From assembly GCA_026214975.1 (NCBI GenBank), contig CM047814.1, positions 19,863,541 through 19,927,540 on the forward strand: a stretch of DNA of 64,000 nucleotides, read 5' to 3'. The notes below the pieces were generated by a model. That model ran no database searches, was not told where the DNA came from, and saw nothing but the letters and a program-made list of their open reading frames with translations. Numbering within the stretch: the first letter of the stretch is position 1; every line of letters starts with the position of its first letter. Below are positions 11,188 through 24,800 of this stretch, in pieces. The translations under genes were made by a program, and so were the position numbers. This stretch comes from Gentiana macrophylla (Eukaryota; Streptophyta; Magnoliopsida; Gentianales; Gentianaceae).

Positions 11188-12331
11188 ACTAATACCCGAA
11201 TACTGCAACTTTTGTAAGAGGATTGGTCATTCTGAAACTACTTGTCGTAAGAAGAATCCAACTCTAGAAACTGAGCGCAAACTCCCAAACACTACAAGAG
11301 GGCCGAAACCCCCCAATTGGAAAGGGGCTACCAATACTTGGTTTGAGTAAGCGAAAACAAGTTTATCAGGTTAAACAGACTAGGAACTCACCGACATTTG
11401 CGAGCAACGCTACGGAGACTAGCAATGTGCCATCAACTTCCACCGCGCCGCCAACTAGCAAAGCCAATCAGAACTCCTTCCAGGTGTTGCAAGAATCTGA
11501 TGGTAATGAGGACCTTGAGCAACAACACCCACATACTGCCGATGAGCATATGGTCAAGAATGCACAGTCGATCGTGGTTGAGGAACCCTCAGTCGTGAGT
11601 GAGGGGGCAATGAAAAAGACCACGACATTGGATCCCAGTGCTAAATCTTTTGAATATCCGAAGAGCAAGATACAGCCTCAGATAGAAAGGGGACAACAGA
11701 GTGCTCCGATCTTAAAGAATCTGGGACCAGGGCCTGGATCTCGCTGACGACTTACGAGCTTTCCATTCCACCTTGCAGCCCGTTTTGACGCTTCCGGGGT
11801 AATTCCTGATTCGACAATATCAGCCACCCCAGAGAAAGAATCCAAGACCCCTACCTATCTTGAATCAGCTATGAAGGGGGGGAGTGAACTGATGTTGCTC
11901 AACAGCGGAAGAGCGAGGCAAAAGAAAAACAAGACATCACCCAAGAGACGCTCGCGCCAACATGATAAACTCGCTGCGGCTCAGGCGTGGATAAAGTATT
12001 AGACCAACTCGATACCTCGGACAAGGAGTCAAAGCAATACCTAAATTCTTTCTTTGACAACTATGACGAATGGACAACGGCCACGAGACCGAAGGACTCT
12101 CGACAAGAAGACACTTATAAAGGGATGACGACAAGGGCAAGGAAGCGAGTTACCGCAAATATGATGAAGACTACGATTACTATTAATGCTTACCTTTGTT
12201 TAAATGTCTTTTATTGCTTTGTGTTTTTGTGGAGTCGACCGCGAACTAAGGCGACAACCACATGTATTTTCTTTCTTTCCTCTTTTCATCAATAAAAGTT
12301 ATGTTTTCTAAATAAAAAAAAAAACTAATAC
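11187..12331 (+). mobile_element. LINE derivative with ORF1 only, flanked by aactaatac
   Basis: The insertion runs from about 11196 to a short poly-A at 12322 and is flanked by aactaatac (11187-11195 and 12323-12331; the first two bases merge with the tail). An AATAAA-type signal lies near 12290. It starts inside an L1-type ORF1 and continues directly into a 3' UTR. No endonuclease or RT sequence follows, so the parent transcript itself lacked ORF2. The duplication plus A-tail indicates insertion by target-primed reverse transcription in trans. Confidence 0.7.
11196..12295 (+). pseudogene. 5'-truncated LINE ORF1 (zinc knuckle and C-terminal part)
   Basis: The first residues give a CCHC knuckle, CNFCKRIGHSETTC (C-x2-C-x4-H-x4-C), then a Pro/Lys stretch. 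A frameshift near 11340 leads to a polar Ser/Thr-rich frame (11343-11747) containing NSFQVLQESD, the small motif that follows the knuckle in many plant LINE ORF1 proteins. Further pieces are at 11750-12000 (basic KKNKTSPKRRSRQHDK) and 11987-12295. ORF1 proteins bind the LINE RNA. The N-terminal DUF4283 part is missing through 5' truncation. Confidence 0.6.
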
Positions 12332-12355
12332 GTACATTCAAATCTTGAAATTAAG

Positions 12356-12371
12356 TACTAGTCGCCCTACT

Positions 12372-12404
<33 letters not shown>

Positions 12405-13375
12405 AACCTACCGCTCTCTCAAAAAAACTACTCACAGCTTACACTTTCGGCTAGCACATTTGACCTTCCGGCTACTCGCCGGAGGCGGCCTTCCTCGATA
12501 ATCTCTTTTTTTTCTTGTCTTTTCTTATGTTTTTTTGTTTTGTTTTTAGTCTTCCGTTTCTTTAAAGACGGGCCAATTTTCGTTGCTTTTTGGTGATTTC
12601 TGGGGAAATCTTCATCGACTTGCATGTTGGTTTTAAGGTCAGATCGAAGGCTTTTATGGCTGATTTCGTCCTTTTGGATGTCAATCGAAACCGGTCATGG
12701 ATGGTTGCTGGTGTTTTTGATGATTTTGGTGGTGATGCGGGTAGTTTTGCTCAGCCCGTCTTGCTATTCCATGAGCGACGGCGCCTGTGCTTTTTTCTCC
12801 GGTCTGATCCGTGCCTTTGGTTGTAAGATTTGACAAAAGAGTTCCGGTGGTGGATTGACCTTGGGTCGTCAAGGCTGGAGGTTCACTTCGAAGGTCATGG
12901 GCAGTATTGGTTTTGCTTACGGGAAAATGTTTGGTGGCTTTCTACCGGTTCTCATGGCAGCGGCTTTGGCTCTTGGTGTTTTCCGGCCTTGGCCGGTGGT
13001 AGTAGTTGTAGCTGTTTTTCTATGTTTTTAGTTTCTGGGTCTGTTAGGTGGTTGCCGGTTATAGCGGCTATTGCTAGTATTCGGCTGTCTAAAACTGCTA
13101 ACTTTAGTCCTATGAAGTTTCTTTTGATGAACGAGGCCTTTAATTGTTGTCCCTGATATGACATATGCCTCTTATGTTGTTGTTTTTCCAAATCAAGTTC
13201 TTCATGATGAGACAGAATTTGGCACGATTGAGGCTTGCCCCATGATGCTTTTCTTTTCGGTTTCTCCAATTAGGAGTTGCTGGTGGTAGTCTGGATCTAT
13301 TTCTGGTGTTTTCCCGACGTTTGTCCAGGAGTAATATAAATCTTTCGTTCCGTAAAAAAAATTACTAGCCGCCCT
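12356..13375 (+). mobile_element. Poly-A retroposon of unknown family
   Basis: About 994 bp (12369-13362) is flanked by tactagtcgccct (12356-12368) and tactagccgccct (13363-13375), 12 of 13 identical. Duplicate B at 54178-54190 has one uninterrupted copy of this target. The right end is poly-A (13354-13361), so the element reads on the plus strand. A long A-run near 12374-12403 lies just inside the left end. The interior is G/T-rich with phrases such as ccggtctgatccgtgcc; open frames on both strands show no family. It could be a SINE-like or 5'-truncated LINE copy, or a processed pseudogene. Confidence 0.6.
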
Positions 13376-13949
13376 TTTTTTTCCTTTTTTTTTTCTCCAT
13401 CAAGACAATAATAATAAATAATATAGTACTAGTGATAATGATGACTCCATTTGTAAACATGCCAAAAGACTACGGTTGAGGCAAGAGCTATTAATTTTTT
13501 CCTTTTCTTTTTTTCAATGAAATATATATTGCAAAGGATTAATTCAATTCTTATAACTTGTCGTATTTTTCTTAATTAAATCCTTTTAATAACTACTATC
13601 TCCGTCCCACAAAAAGTGTCTATCTTTTTCTTTTTTTTTTTTTGGTGAAAACGACATTCTTTATTCAAACATCAGGGATGCCAAGCATTTACAAAGAGTT
13701 CAAAAAATGAAACATAAATACAAATCACTTCTCTTCTAGTCCCCAGGCTAGTCTAATGTTTCGAGCTCTTTCCACCATTTGACTGATGAAGATATGAGGC
13801 GGGGGATGACAGTTCTCTTCCCCAAACACTCGCTTGTTCCGCCAAATCCAAATACCGTTGACAATCTCCCTCCAAATGTATTTGCACTTGGGAGTCTCCG
13901 TGAAAGTCCGGGCCGATTTGAGCGAGAACGTAATCCAGTCCTTTGTTGA

Positions 13950-16900
13950 CTCAGCAGCGAAGAAATTTTCTCTACAAGCAGGTTCTAGAAATTTTTCCCA
14001 TATCTCTCTGGGCCAGCAGCAATCCCGAAGGGCATGTAAAGATGTCTCCTATTCTTGCCCACAAATGCCGCATATACTTGATTCCAGCACTTGGTACCGG
14101 TATAATCGTACATTAACCGGAAGTGCATCATGACATAGCATCCAAAGAAAATGGTTGCCTCTAGAAGGACCCTTAAGGCTCCAAATCTCTTTCCAAATAG
14201 GGGTCGAGTTGTTCTGTATCGTTGATTGCTACTGGAGGTGGTAGCCCGAGCTTACCGTGTACTGCCCCTTGGTAGTATCCTTCCAAGTAAGCACACCTGC
14301 AATCAATTCGGCTCCCGCATCTATAATTGCCGCCCCGCTTTTAATACTCCTCCACATTATTGAACTCCCTTGTTTTAATGGTTGGTGGATTTCCCCGTAT
14401 TTGGCTTTAAGGACTTCTACCCACAATGTCTTCTTGTCCTTCATGAATTGCCACGCAAGTTTTGCCAGAAAGGCCTGATTCATATCTGCCAAATTTTTCA
14501 AACCTAGTCCGCCCGCATCCTTTGGCATGCATAATTTATTCCACGCGATATGGTGTAGTGTTCTTTTTTCCACCGTATCTCCCCAATAAAAATCTCTGCA
14601 AATCTTCTCTAGATGGGAAATGATGCCCACCGGTAGTTTGACCGTTTGCATGGTATAGAAAGGTTGTGAAGCTAAAGAAGTTTGCATTAAAATCGCTCTA
14701 CCTGCACGTGATAAAGTATGAGATTGCCACGAACTGAGTTTCCTCTTCATTTTATCCACCAAATACGAGAACGTTGATATTTTCAGTCTGCCTTGGAGGA
14801 GAGGTATACCAAGATAAGTTCCCAGATCACGAGTATGCTGCATTTCAAGTGCTTGACTAATTAAGTCTCTCCGGATGGGAGTAACGTTCGCCGAAGTTTG
14901 AAACTGTGACTTCTCCACATTAATCTTCATGCCAGATACATTGCAGAAGTCCCCTAAAATAGCATCCATGACCAATGCTTGAACCTCGCTCGCTTCCCCA
15001 AAAAGAAGTAAATCATCCGCAAAGAAAAGATGAGACAACGGCGGACCATTTTTAGATAGCTTGATCGGCTTCCATCGCCTTGCCTTGAACCACGCTTCGG
15101 TTTGAAGGAAGGAAGACGTTCCCCGTTCCACAGAAGAGACATCGAAGCTGAGGTCATGCAGTGCATAATAAGATCGCAAATTTTCTGGCTAAATCCGGAT
15201 GCTTTCAGAATCTAGTGAGGAAAACCCAATCCACATGATCATAGGCCTTTTCTAAGTCGACTTTAACCATCATCACCCCCCGCTTCCCTTTCAATTGACG
15301 CATGTAATGGACGATTTCCTACGCAAGAATTATATTTTCTGTTGTACCTCGATCCGGGATGAAAGCTGCCTGAGTCTTGTCAACAAGTTTGTCAAGAACG
15401 GTGCTAAGACGGTTACCCAACATTTCGGTAATAATTTTGACAATAACATTCACTAGCGCAATCGGTCGAAAATGGGAGCTCATTTCTGGGTTATCTTTTT
15501 TGGGGATAAGAGAGACAACTATTTCATTCATATGGGCCAGGAAAGTCCCACTTTGGAAAGCCATAGTGACGAACTGAACTACTGAATTTCCCACGACGTC
15601 CCAACAACGTTTATAGAAAAGTGGAGGTAGGCCGTCTGGGCCTGTTGTTTTGTACGAACCCATTTCAAAAATAGCCGTAGCAATCTCATTTTCACAATAT
15701 CTCGGTTCAGCAATCGCAAGTCTGACTCATCAAGCATAGGCAAAGTTATAGGTTGTTCCCTATCAATGTCGGCTGAACTGCTTGCATGAATATTAATAAA
15801 ATGTTGTTGTATTATTTGCTTGATCTCATTTTCATCTTCAGTCCAAGTACCATCAATTCTTTTAAGCAAAGTAACTCGAAAACGCTGTTTCCTCATCTGG
15901 GCGATTTTGTGATAATACCGAGTGTTCATTTCCCCATCCACGAACCACTGAAGTTGGGACCTCTGATGCCAAAATGATTCCTCTTGGTCAAGAATATTGT
16001 TATAATCTTCCAGCAACTGTTTTTCAAGGTTCATCAGAAAGGTTGATGGTCGTTTACTCTGGGCTCTTTGAATACCTTCTATGCGGTTAAGAGCATTTTG
16101 CTTCTTATAGAAAATATTACCAAACACCTTCTTATTCCATTTCATAGCATCTTTCATAAAGTAATCGATCACCTTTGAGATATCACCATCCAGAACTTGC
16201 CAATTTTTCGTAACAAAGCCGTGAAACTCAGAATGTTGTAGCCAGGCATCTGGAAATAGGCTCGGCGGACTATCTTCTTTTTACATGCAGGCGGGATCAG
16301 TGTAAGTAGAAGAGGACATTGATCGGAGTGCGTTCTAGTAAGATGTGTTATAGAAGCCTCCGGAAAAAGGTCTATCCAATCGCTTGAGCACCAACCTTGA
16401 TCTAAACGTTCCAAAATTCTCGTGCCTTTAAATATTGGTCCCTCCCAAGTAAACTGTGGTCCCTGATATACAATCTCCATCAAGTTACAGTGTTCAGTAA
16501 ATTCATGAAGGCTTTCAACATTAATTCCACCAATGGCTCTGCCACCCCATTTATCTTCTTGATTAATCACCTGATTAAAATCCCCAATGAGACACCAAGG
16601 CTTCTGAAGAACATAATTGATCCGCTCCAAGTACTTCCAGAATTCATTGCGAAGACTTGGAGTAGGGGGAGCGTAAATCATCGATAAAATCCAAGAAGCA
16701 TTATTATTTTGCATTACGGAAACATTCAGGCAGTGATTCGTGCAAGGAAGTAAATTAAGAGTCATACTAGTCTTTTTCCAGAAACACCATAATCCTCCCT
16801 GGAAACCCCTCGCCTCTACAGCCACAAAGTTTGAGAAATTGCTAAATTTCAAAATCCTCTTTGCCTTACGACTAGAAGTTCTAGTTTCCAACAGACAGAG

Positions 16901-16997
16901 AAGATCGGGATCCTACTTACCCATGTATTCTTTAAGATGCCAGAAGAAAGTTGTGGATGATGCTCCACGGCAATTCCAAACAAAAAGCTTCATTGAG
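13950..16997 (-). pseudogene. LINE ORF2: endonuclease, reverse transcriptase, zf-RVT
   Basis: It starts at about 16997 with MKLFVWNCRGASS, the usual N-terminus of plant L1 endonuclease (APE type). An in-frame TAG interrupts after EYMGK near 16920. The endonuclease continues with LIGDFNQVI and HSDQCPLLL motifs (16620-16300). RT begins near 15665 (TTGPDGLPPLFYK, then HFRPIALVNVIVKIITE, then AAFIPDRGTTENIILAQ) and carries the catalytic box FADDLLLFGEA near 15020. A stretch between about 15180 and 15110 appears deleted or rearranged before it. The reverse-transcriptase zinc-binding region (GTKCWNQVY side) lies at 14130-13960 in shifted frames. Confidence 0.85.
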
Positions 16998-17649
16998 GTA
17001 CAAAAAAATTATCCTTTCTCCCCACAGCTGAATCACGTCCACCTTCAGGGCTACAATGGTCCACATTTCCTAGGTAGGTCCATGGTTAGCTCCGCATTCC
17101 GAGTATCCGGAGGGTTCGTCTTGATATACTCCGAGTTCTCAGCAATTAAAGGAGTTCGGAGTTCATTTCCCTTGACAACACTGTTAGGCTCCGAAGAATG
17201 GTCCGTTGGGGTAATGAGGGCATATTCCACACATCCTGTAATGCAACAGATGCACCACCTCGTTGTAAGATAGAGATCGAGTGGCGTTTACCTTGGACTG
17301 TTGTAGTATTGTTTGTAACTGGGGGTTCTTTTCATTTGTCACCAAGGTTGTTGGAAGGACCCGACGTCTGTCTTGAGTTAATTTTCTGGTTTGCTGATGT
17401 TTGTTTCGATGCATCCTTGGTACGATGATTTGCAGGAAGCATATCAGATTTTGACATAGTCGAAATCTGGGGGTTTGTACCATATAAGGGGACTGCATCC
17501 ATTCTCTGTTTCATTGCTTCAACTTCAGCTACATTACCATTTCGACCCATCACATTGGCATCCTCCCTTTCTAAACAGTGATCTTGATCATCCCCTTCTG
17601 TTGTTAGAACATCAAATCTTGACCCTGAAGGCCGATCCTCTTCCATAAA

Positions 17650-18045
17650 TTAAGGTCCATTGCCGAAAGTATTGGGTTCAACTCTAGTTTCTAGTCCCTG
17701 ATGTTGCACTCCTCTATTTCCATTGCCATTTTTAGTCCCATTCGGTTTCCTTCTACGGGTCTGGGCAATCATCCACGGCCCAAACGGTCTTTCTGGGGTC
17801 GTCCCTACTTCAGTTGGAGTGGTTCTCTCAGCAGTTTGCTGCAAATCGTTGTTCTTCTTCAGTGGGCACTCCCCACCTCTATGGCCAAATTTACCACACT
17901 CAAAACAGATCATTTGCAAACCTTCATACTCGATTTTTAGTTTATGGTCATTCATCACTACATGGGTTTCCAAAACTCGGTCAAACTTCACTTCTATGCA
18001 AATTCTAGCAAATCGTTCCCTAGACGACACCTGCGTGTAGAGATC
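17650..18045 (-). pseudogene. LINE ORF1, C-terminal half with CCHC knuckle
   Basis: This minus-strand part begins at the LARD insertion point and reads YTQVSSRERFARICIEV, then the knuckle CFECGKFGHRGGEC (C-x2-C-x4-H-x4-C) near residue 61, then a polar basic tail. Its reading frame joins that of the N-terminal half at 27626-28282 once the LARD and one AGATC are removed, across the family's conserved KLDL-Y/D...RxRFARxCxEV region. The protein binds LINE RNA. A further frame (17646-17332) may be the C-terminal end of ORF1. Confidence 0.8.
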
Positions 18046-19869
18046 TGTTAGATGTAATATCGTCGGATCAATCATGGATTGACCCGATTACGCAGCGGAA
18101 GGCATCAGGATCTAGATCTAAACGAAACAAAGAACATAAATTAAAGATCTAAATCTACAAGGGGTTTAGGAGCCTACCTTTTTATGGTGCTTAACTCCAA
18201 GAACGATAGATCTCCAAGAACACGTATTGAGAAGCCACAGCCTTCCAACGTGTGTCTCCAAAGAACACCGGTTGGATGGTGTTTCCCAACGCCGGACCTC
18301 CTTGATATGCTACCGGAATAATCCCGAAGATTATTCCAACTCAAACCCAAGAAAGATGGCGAAAATTCTAAGCCTCTTTCTTTAATAATGGCGTGTTGTG
18401 TTGTGTGTCAAAAGGCAGGAGAACTCTCTTTATATAGGAGAGTAAAACTTAGCCTCCAAAGATTAATAATTAATACAAAATCAATTATAGTAATCCTTTT
18501 CCTAAAAGATATATCTAAGATATTCCAAAATAAATAAGGACATATAAAAGATATTCTTTTCCTTAAATTATTTAACACATAAATAATTTAATCACATGTC
18601 AAATAATTATCCAAGAAAACTAATTTCCCAATAATTAAATAATAAAAACAAACATGCGCACCTTTTCAATCAAATAAGGTCACGCACCTTTTATTCTTTT
18701 TGACCAATTTGGGTCAAAATTGGTCAACACACCAATTCGGTCGAGTCACTTAAAATGTCTTTCAGTGTATTTAATTATTTAGCCCAACTAAACAATTAAT
18801 CCACATATCCAATTAAATAGTCCAATCCAACCATTTAATTATAATCGAGGTGCAACGACGAGAAATCCAATTATCTTTATATTAGGAGCCACGTCGGGAC
18901 CATGGACCCATATTCGATATTTACAATAAATCGAATAAAAATTATTCGTCAAACAGAATAATTATATCCAACCTATTAATTCCGGGATTACACCACCATA
19001 AACCCGAAACTGAACTCTATCGAATATAGATAACTTACACTCAATTTATGAGTCGAAAGCGTCCACTGATATAATCATTACATACGGATAAATCCTCCAT
19101 AGACTGTTCATTTCGATTCGGGATATTTCCGTAAACCCTTCTCGAAACATCTTATCCTTATTTACCATTAACCCCCTAGTGATCAATTAGTTCATATTCA
19201 ATATAATATGAACTCGGCCGATCGATCAGTTTCTAGGGTCAACAAATAAGGGAACTGTCTATCTACTTCCCGAGGGAAGGAATGGATTCCATATCTGTGA
19301 TAGCACAGACTACTCACTCATCCCAGAATAGAGCCAACGAGAAGTGTTGGACCACATACTTCGAAGTGATCCTTACTAACACATTAAACTCTACCCTAGT
19401 CTAAGCGTTAAATGCTCAGGATCACCTCAGGATTAAGATTAATCCATATATGATCATCTTGTGATTCGATAAGACTTCGATTACGGAATTATATCGAGAA
19501 CTCAAATCAAATCGGTCCAAATACTCTATATGATTATCATCATATATAAATGCCCCACTAGGTACCCTATTACCGACAGTCCGGATAAGACCTGTCACAC
19601 CTAAAGTGTTCGGGCGCATTAATAGCAAATTAATCATGAGACCCGTACTCAGATTAATAAACGCTACGGACTAAAATTAATTTTAAGTACATCTCACTAA
19701 CTCAATCCTCTTGTGTATAGCCATACACTGAGTTACGTGATTACATAAACGAGGTACTTAGGGTTTTCAGTAGTGTCTTAATTATAAACATAAATGCATA
19801 TAATAAGATGAATTATTAATACTGTCCTAAAACAATTAGATAATTGTCTTTCGGGCACTACACCTAACA
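18046..19869 (-). repeat. 3' LTR of the LARD
   Basis: Minus-strand 3' LTR. On the minus strand it is preceded by a purine tract, gcaagtgggagat (19870-19882), the plus-strand-primer site. It closely matches the other LTR; many differences fall at CAG/CTG sites (for example cgcagcggaag near 18091 versus cgcgtgaag near 25857). The high identity points to a recent insertion. Confidence 0.9.
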
Positions 19870-19882
19870 ATCTCCCACTTGC

Positions 19883-22800
19883 ACGAAAGGCAAGTGGATT
19901 AATTGTTTTAGAGCACATCCTTATTTATCTATATCTACAACATTCTCCCACTTGCTCAAAACAAGTGAGACGTATCCCTCAAATCTGTACCCTCCAAGCG
20001 CATCTTAGTACTTCATCCTTCCAAGCACGACCGGAGTGTGCCGCCGCAGGGTAGGTCAGTGACCCGGCGCGTACTCAGAATCCGAATACCATGTGACTTG
20101 GTACACTGATCAGGTAGGATGTCGGCTTGAGTCAATCTTTGGGATCGAAACATCGCCTTTCCATCTAATCCGGTGGTATGATTTCAATATGCCTTCGATT
20201 TAACACTGAGGACGAAATCGTCTTAACGATCATCCTTAATCTGACCTAAAGTCAGAATTAGTGTTATCACTTATATTCTAGTTTGCACTTGAATATACTA
20301 GCATATTATTCCTCATTCTCCCGAAGATATTTGAGGATTCACTAAACATCCCATTTCTATTCATCCTCAAAGTTTAGATAACCATTCCTGAGAGGTAGGG
20401 TAGACTACATCGTTGAATGTTGCATAAATGCAAGAATATCTTAACCAGGTGAATGGGTGGGATTGCCAATGATCGATTCTCGTGGATTTGAGCGAATCAA
20501 CTCCTTTAGAATGAATCCCGATGGCATGTCGACTCGACTTGGATAACACACCCATGTTGTTTCCAATTGTTTGAGTGTTACTATTCACGACACTAATCTA
20601 CATACTACTTTACTAATATTGATGCCAAGTCTACAAAAGACTTATCAACATTCTGGTCAAGTCCACATATTAAAATATATTACTTTGAAATGACCTAGAG
20701 GTTTGCTTTAATCCCCAAAGGATATAAGCTATGGCAGGCTTCCTGCCAAAGGTTCTTTCTGAATAAATTAAGATACCGTTAGTCTCGCAAAAAGGTCTTA
20801 GGGAATCACCCCTATTTTATGCTTTGTAACGAATCCGTTATTTGTTCTTAGCTAAAACCCTTATGTTCTGAATGAATTCAGATTCCGTTGTTCGGCAAGG
20901 AAGTCTTCGGGAATCACCCTATTTCTTGCTTTCTGACGAAATCAAGCAAGACTGAGTGGTGAGAGAGATCACGGTCTGGTTAACTCTCTACCTTTTCGGG
21001 AATCACCCCTAAATTACTCTCGGCTTTCTTGTGAAAGTTAAACTTTCCTATTCATTCTACTCTTCTTCATGTAGTTCCAATTACTCCCACTTGGGCCTGA
21101 GATACTCGGGTGGTTCTACAAGAGTTTCAAGCGAGGTGGAGTATCATACTCCATTCACAGGTGGTTATGGCTTTTAAACCAACCTTTATGATCGAGGATC
21201 CTACACACCCCACAAAGGACTATAGGTCATCAATCTACCCTATAGACCGTAAGGTCTGCAATGGGTAATGGACAAACCATACTCCCACCGCTGCGTTGGG
21301 GTGGATTGATATCTTGATCTAGTTTAGTAGTTCTTATTAGTGTTATCACCAATCGCCGGTGTTGGATGTGGGTGAACACATCGATTAGTAACATCTTGAG
21401 TACAAATACTTCAAGATCTAAGGTTGTTATTTATAGACTCTATCGGACCGAGTTTGTGAAGATACCGTCATTCTCTCGATTTTACGAGTTTAATAACCAA
21501 CCTTTACTCAATGCATTAAGATATTTCACGACTGAGCGTGTACGTAAAATTGCCGATCCTACCTTCAAGCACTCGGTGCTAAATGCCTCTATTTACGGAA
21601 GTGGGGTGAACCGAATTCACTTCTTATCCACAAATGCGTAGGCATCTTCTAGGTAGACTTCTCGGTTTTTCAATACAACCGTTATTTTGCAACCAATATC
21701 TTAAATGAGTTCAAAGAAACAGATCGTAGCACATCAATAACTATGTAAGGCAAATTTGTGGTGTATCCCTTAGTGAAAACATTTCACTGGGAGGTAGGCC
21801 GAGCATCAGTCCCGAAGACTACGCAATAACCTATTTATGAGTATGGAATACTCTATCTCTGGTGAAATCAGAGATTTCCTCCAAATATTTTTGATAAACT
21901 TACCGGAGTCTCGAATAGTAGTCAAACAAGATGTCACTACTTCAAAAGCTCCCACTAGCTTGTACCTTTCATATGACCCCGAAGATTGTTATGAACAAGC
22001 TATGTTACTTCTTTAAATCTATTACCCTTTCCTGATTGAAAGGAAACTTAGTCATTGTTCCTTTGAGACAGTGTTCCTTTGACTGGGAGATAGGAATCAC
22101 CCTAAGCCAGTCTTCAGATCTTGTCTTTAGGGAATATGCACTAATTAATAGAATAGAAAGAAGCGTTTATCGAAATACGGAAACCATTTGCGTTTATATG
22201 TTTTAAGATGTGTTACTAATACCTTTTCAACAATGATTCGTGGTTCTGACTTTATCAAACAAAAGTCCGAGTCTTGGATTCGTACTTACGATCGTTACAT
22301 TCATCGTCAATAAGACAAACAAATTATCCTATTGAAAATGAATATGTTCGTTCCAACGAATCCAAAGCAGAAAATGAATTTTACGTGATGCTCAAGAATT
22401 GAATCCGAGATTCATTTCCTTATATCACTCCCACTAGTCAATCTGAAAGAACTGCCCGTTGTCTATTTTATTTATCGTTTAATGCAAAGCTACCTAGTTC
22501 TTCCAAAGAACTTTAGCTTTCGAGAAAATTGCTAGGATACATTGGACAGTGATCCGAAATCACTTTCATTATCCTCTAATTTCCAATTTATTAATTTTCC
22601 GGTTTAGCCTTAAAACTACTTAGTCTAGATGACTAACACGTATAAACATTCTTTCCCATTCTCGACTTTCCTTAGATGGAAATAGTCTTGAACTAGCAGT
22701 TCGTGTGAGTAGACACTACTCTTGAAGCGTAGGATGTTGATGTTACTTGCTTGGACTATCGATTTTTCTAATCGTTAAATCATAAGACCAAAGCTCCGAC

Positions 22801-24800
22801 TAGTTTATCGGTTCCAAATACCGTCTAACGAGCAACACTTTGTATTTATGATTTTTCAAAGATCAGAAAATCCCCAGAACTAAGCTCCCACTAGTTTATC
22901 AGTTCCAAATACTCTCTAACTAGAAATGCTTTGTTCATGATGTTTCAACGATTATAAAATCTCCAGAACTAAGCTCCTACTAGTTTATCAGTTCCAAATA
23001 CTGTCTAACTAGTAACGCTTTATTCTTGTTTTTCCAATAAATGGAGAAACTTCTGTGCAGTCTATTACACATTTCTAATAATTCAGAAAAACAACAAATC
23101 ATAAGGCTAAGGCTCCCACTAGTTTATCGGTTCCAAATACCGTCTAACTAGCAACGCCTTATGTATATGATTTTCAATTTTCAATTTAGAAATTTGTTGT
23201 GAAATTACACTTTTAAAATTCACTAAATGAATTTTATCGATAGTCTATGTCATCTTTTGTAAACTAAGTATGGTCGTCTCTCGTTCAACACGAGTGACAC
23301 CCGTGACACACTGCACTATGTCACTTAAGTTTTTAAAGGCTCAAGAGAAAAATTTCTTCGAAAAGTTAAGCGCATTTATTGATAATTACAACGTACTTGT
23401 TACTTTCCACATTTTTATTGAAGTCCTATTACTAATGATTTAGTAACCTAGAGATCTAGTTGTAAATAAAATGACAGAAAGTTAAATTCAAAAAAATTTT
23501 CACTACTAGATTTATATTTTAGGAATAATAAACTATAAAGTCTATCCTACCATTCCAAGGATTTAATCTCACACCTCGGTGCACTTGCAGGTCGGTCAAA
23601 GAGGCGATGATTAAAGCGAGACAATCTCTCTCAATGATTAATCTTGAGAATCAAACATCTCACGGGAATCAGACATCCCGGACCTTAATCATTGATTACC
23701 TTCCTTTTCTAGCCTAGATATTTTGAAAATATCCATAAAGAGTGTTACCTACTATATCGGATCTCAAAGTACGCGCCCAGTATGCCGCAGGTCGGTCGAT
23801 GACTCAACGAGTACCGAAATCCTATCCTTTCGGAAACCAAGCCTTGAATTTTGATAGGCGAACACCACCCGCAGGGGCGGAATCAAAGCCGCTCGAGGCA
23901 TCACCCTTCTCTCACGTGCTTGCATTTATAGTAGGCCGTGGGGTTGGTGTGCCGCTTCCCCGCTCCCACTCAATATTTTGAAAAAGTGGTGGGTTTACTA
24001 ATTACGGTTTTGGCTTTGACAATAAGAAACAATAAATCAAAGTACTCGAGCAGGGTCGGTTATGTAGAGCAAGCCTACGCCGTCTTATTCGTTGGAACAT
24101 ATGTGATGATTCAGGCCAATCCGGCAAGAGAAGCCCCGTTTAGCCCGAAGGCTTATCGGCTATGCTAAGTCTTGTCGAGCTATTGTAACGTACATCACAC
24201 GTGGAGAAGTCGATTAAGCGAAGCTCGGTTGAACTCGCCTTGACCATGGTTAGACCATTTCGAACCCATGTACTAAGATTCTCCGATTTCTAAGTTGTCA
24301 CCCAAAGCGTAATCTCGTTTTTTGTTTAAGGTGGGTTCACCGAGAAGCCATCACCGAAAAAACTCAACGATTTATCGAAGTGGGATTCACCGAGAATCCA
24401 TCACTAAAATCGTAAGCGATTGACATAAACCCGGGTCCTCGGTTTTATAATTAGCTACTTATTATTTAACTACCACATATTAAATTAATAAGCATTCATA
24501 CTAATTATTCGAGTTATACATGCCTAATTTATTCGAAATAAACTAGCTACATGTATGCATTGGAGTGGAATCATGAAGATGCAAGTCATGGCAATTTTCC
24601 GGTTTTAAGCACGTAATCTTGATCAAACACAAAATTATACCGAAAAGTAAACATCGAGATGGACCGTTGGTATCCCCGACTAACTATTTTCTAAGGAAAA
24701 GTAAAGCTTATACTATGTCTTCGAGTCTTGATCTTCGAATCTTGAACTCGAACCGCCGGATCACGAACCACGAACACCCGAGAGGAGAAAGGTATTTTTA
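19883..24800. other. LARD interior without coding capacity
   Basis: About 4.9 kb with no supported gene on either strand. It contains diverged repeats around gggaatcacccct (20810, 20911, 20999) and an array described separately at 22785-23175. Frames at 21366-21641 and 23742-24168 have no domains and no splice structure. Two passages, near 20035-20110 and 23772-23850, share wording around a cgcgtac/gccgcaggtcggt motif and may be an internal duplication. This is conserved-spacer-type LARD DNA. Confidence 0.6.
22785..23175. repeat. Four diverged tandem repeats in the LARD
   Basis: The phrase aagctcccactagtttatc plus gttccaaatac and gtctaactagcaacgc occurs four times, near 22790, 22886, 22976 and 23108, with linkers of 40-80 bp between them. 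Units are about 90-130 bp. No coding function is seen. Confidence 0.8.

Noticed and set aside
12345..13269. Several open frames on both strands within the poly-A retroposon
   Set aside because: All are under 110 codons, with skewed composition and no family pattern.
23742..24168. Two overlapping open frames in the LARD interior
   Set aside because: Short, without domains, on the strand opposite to the element, and not linked by splice signals.
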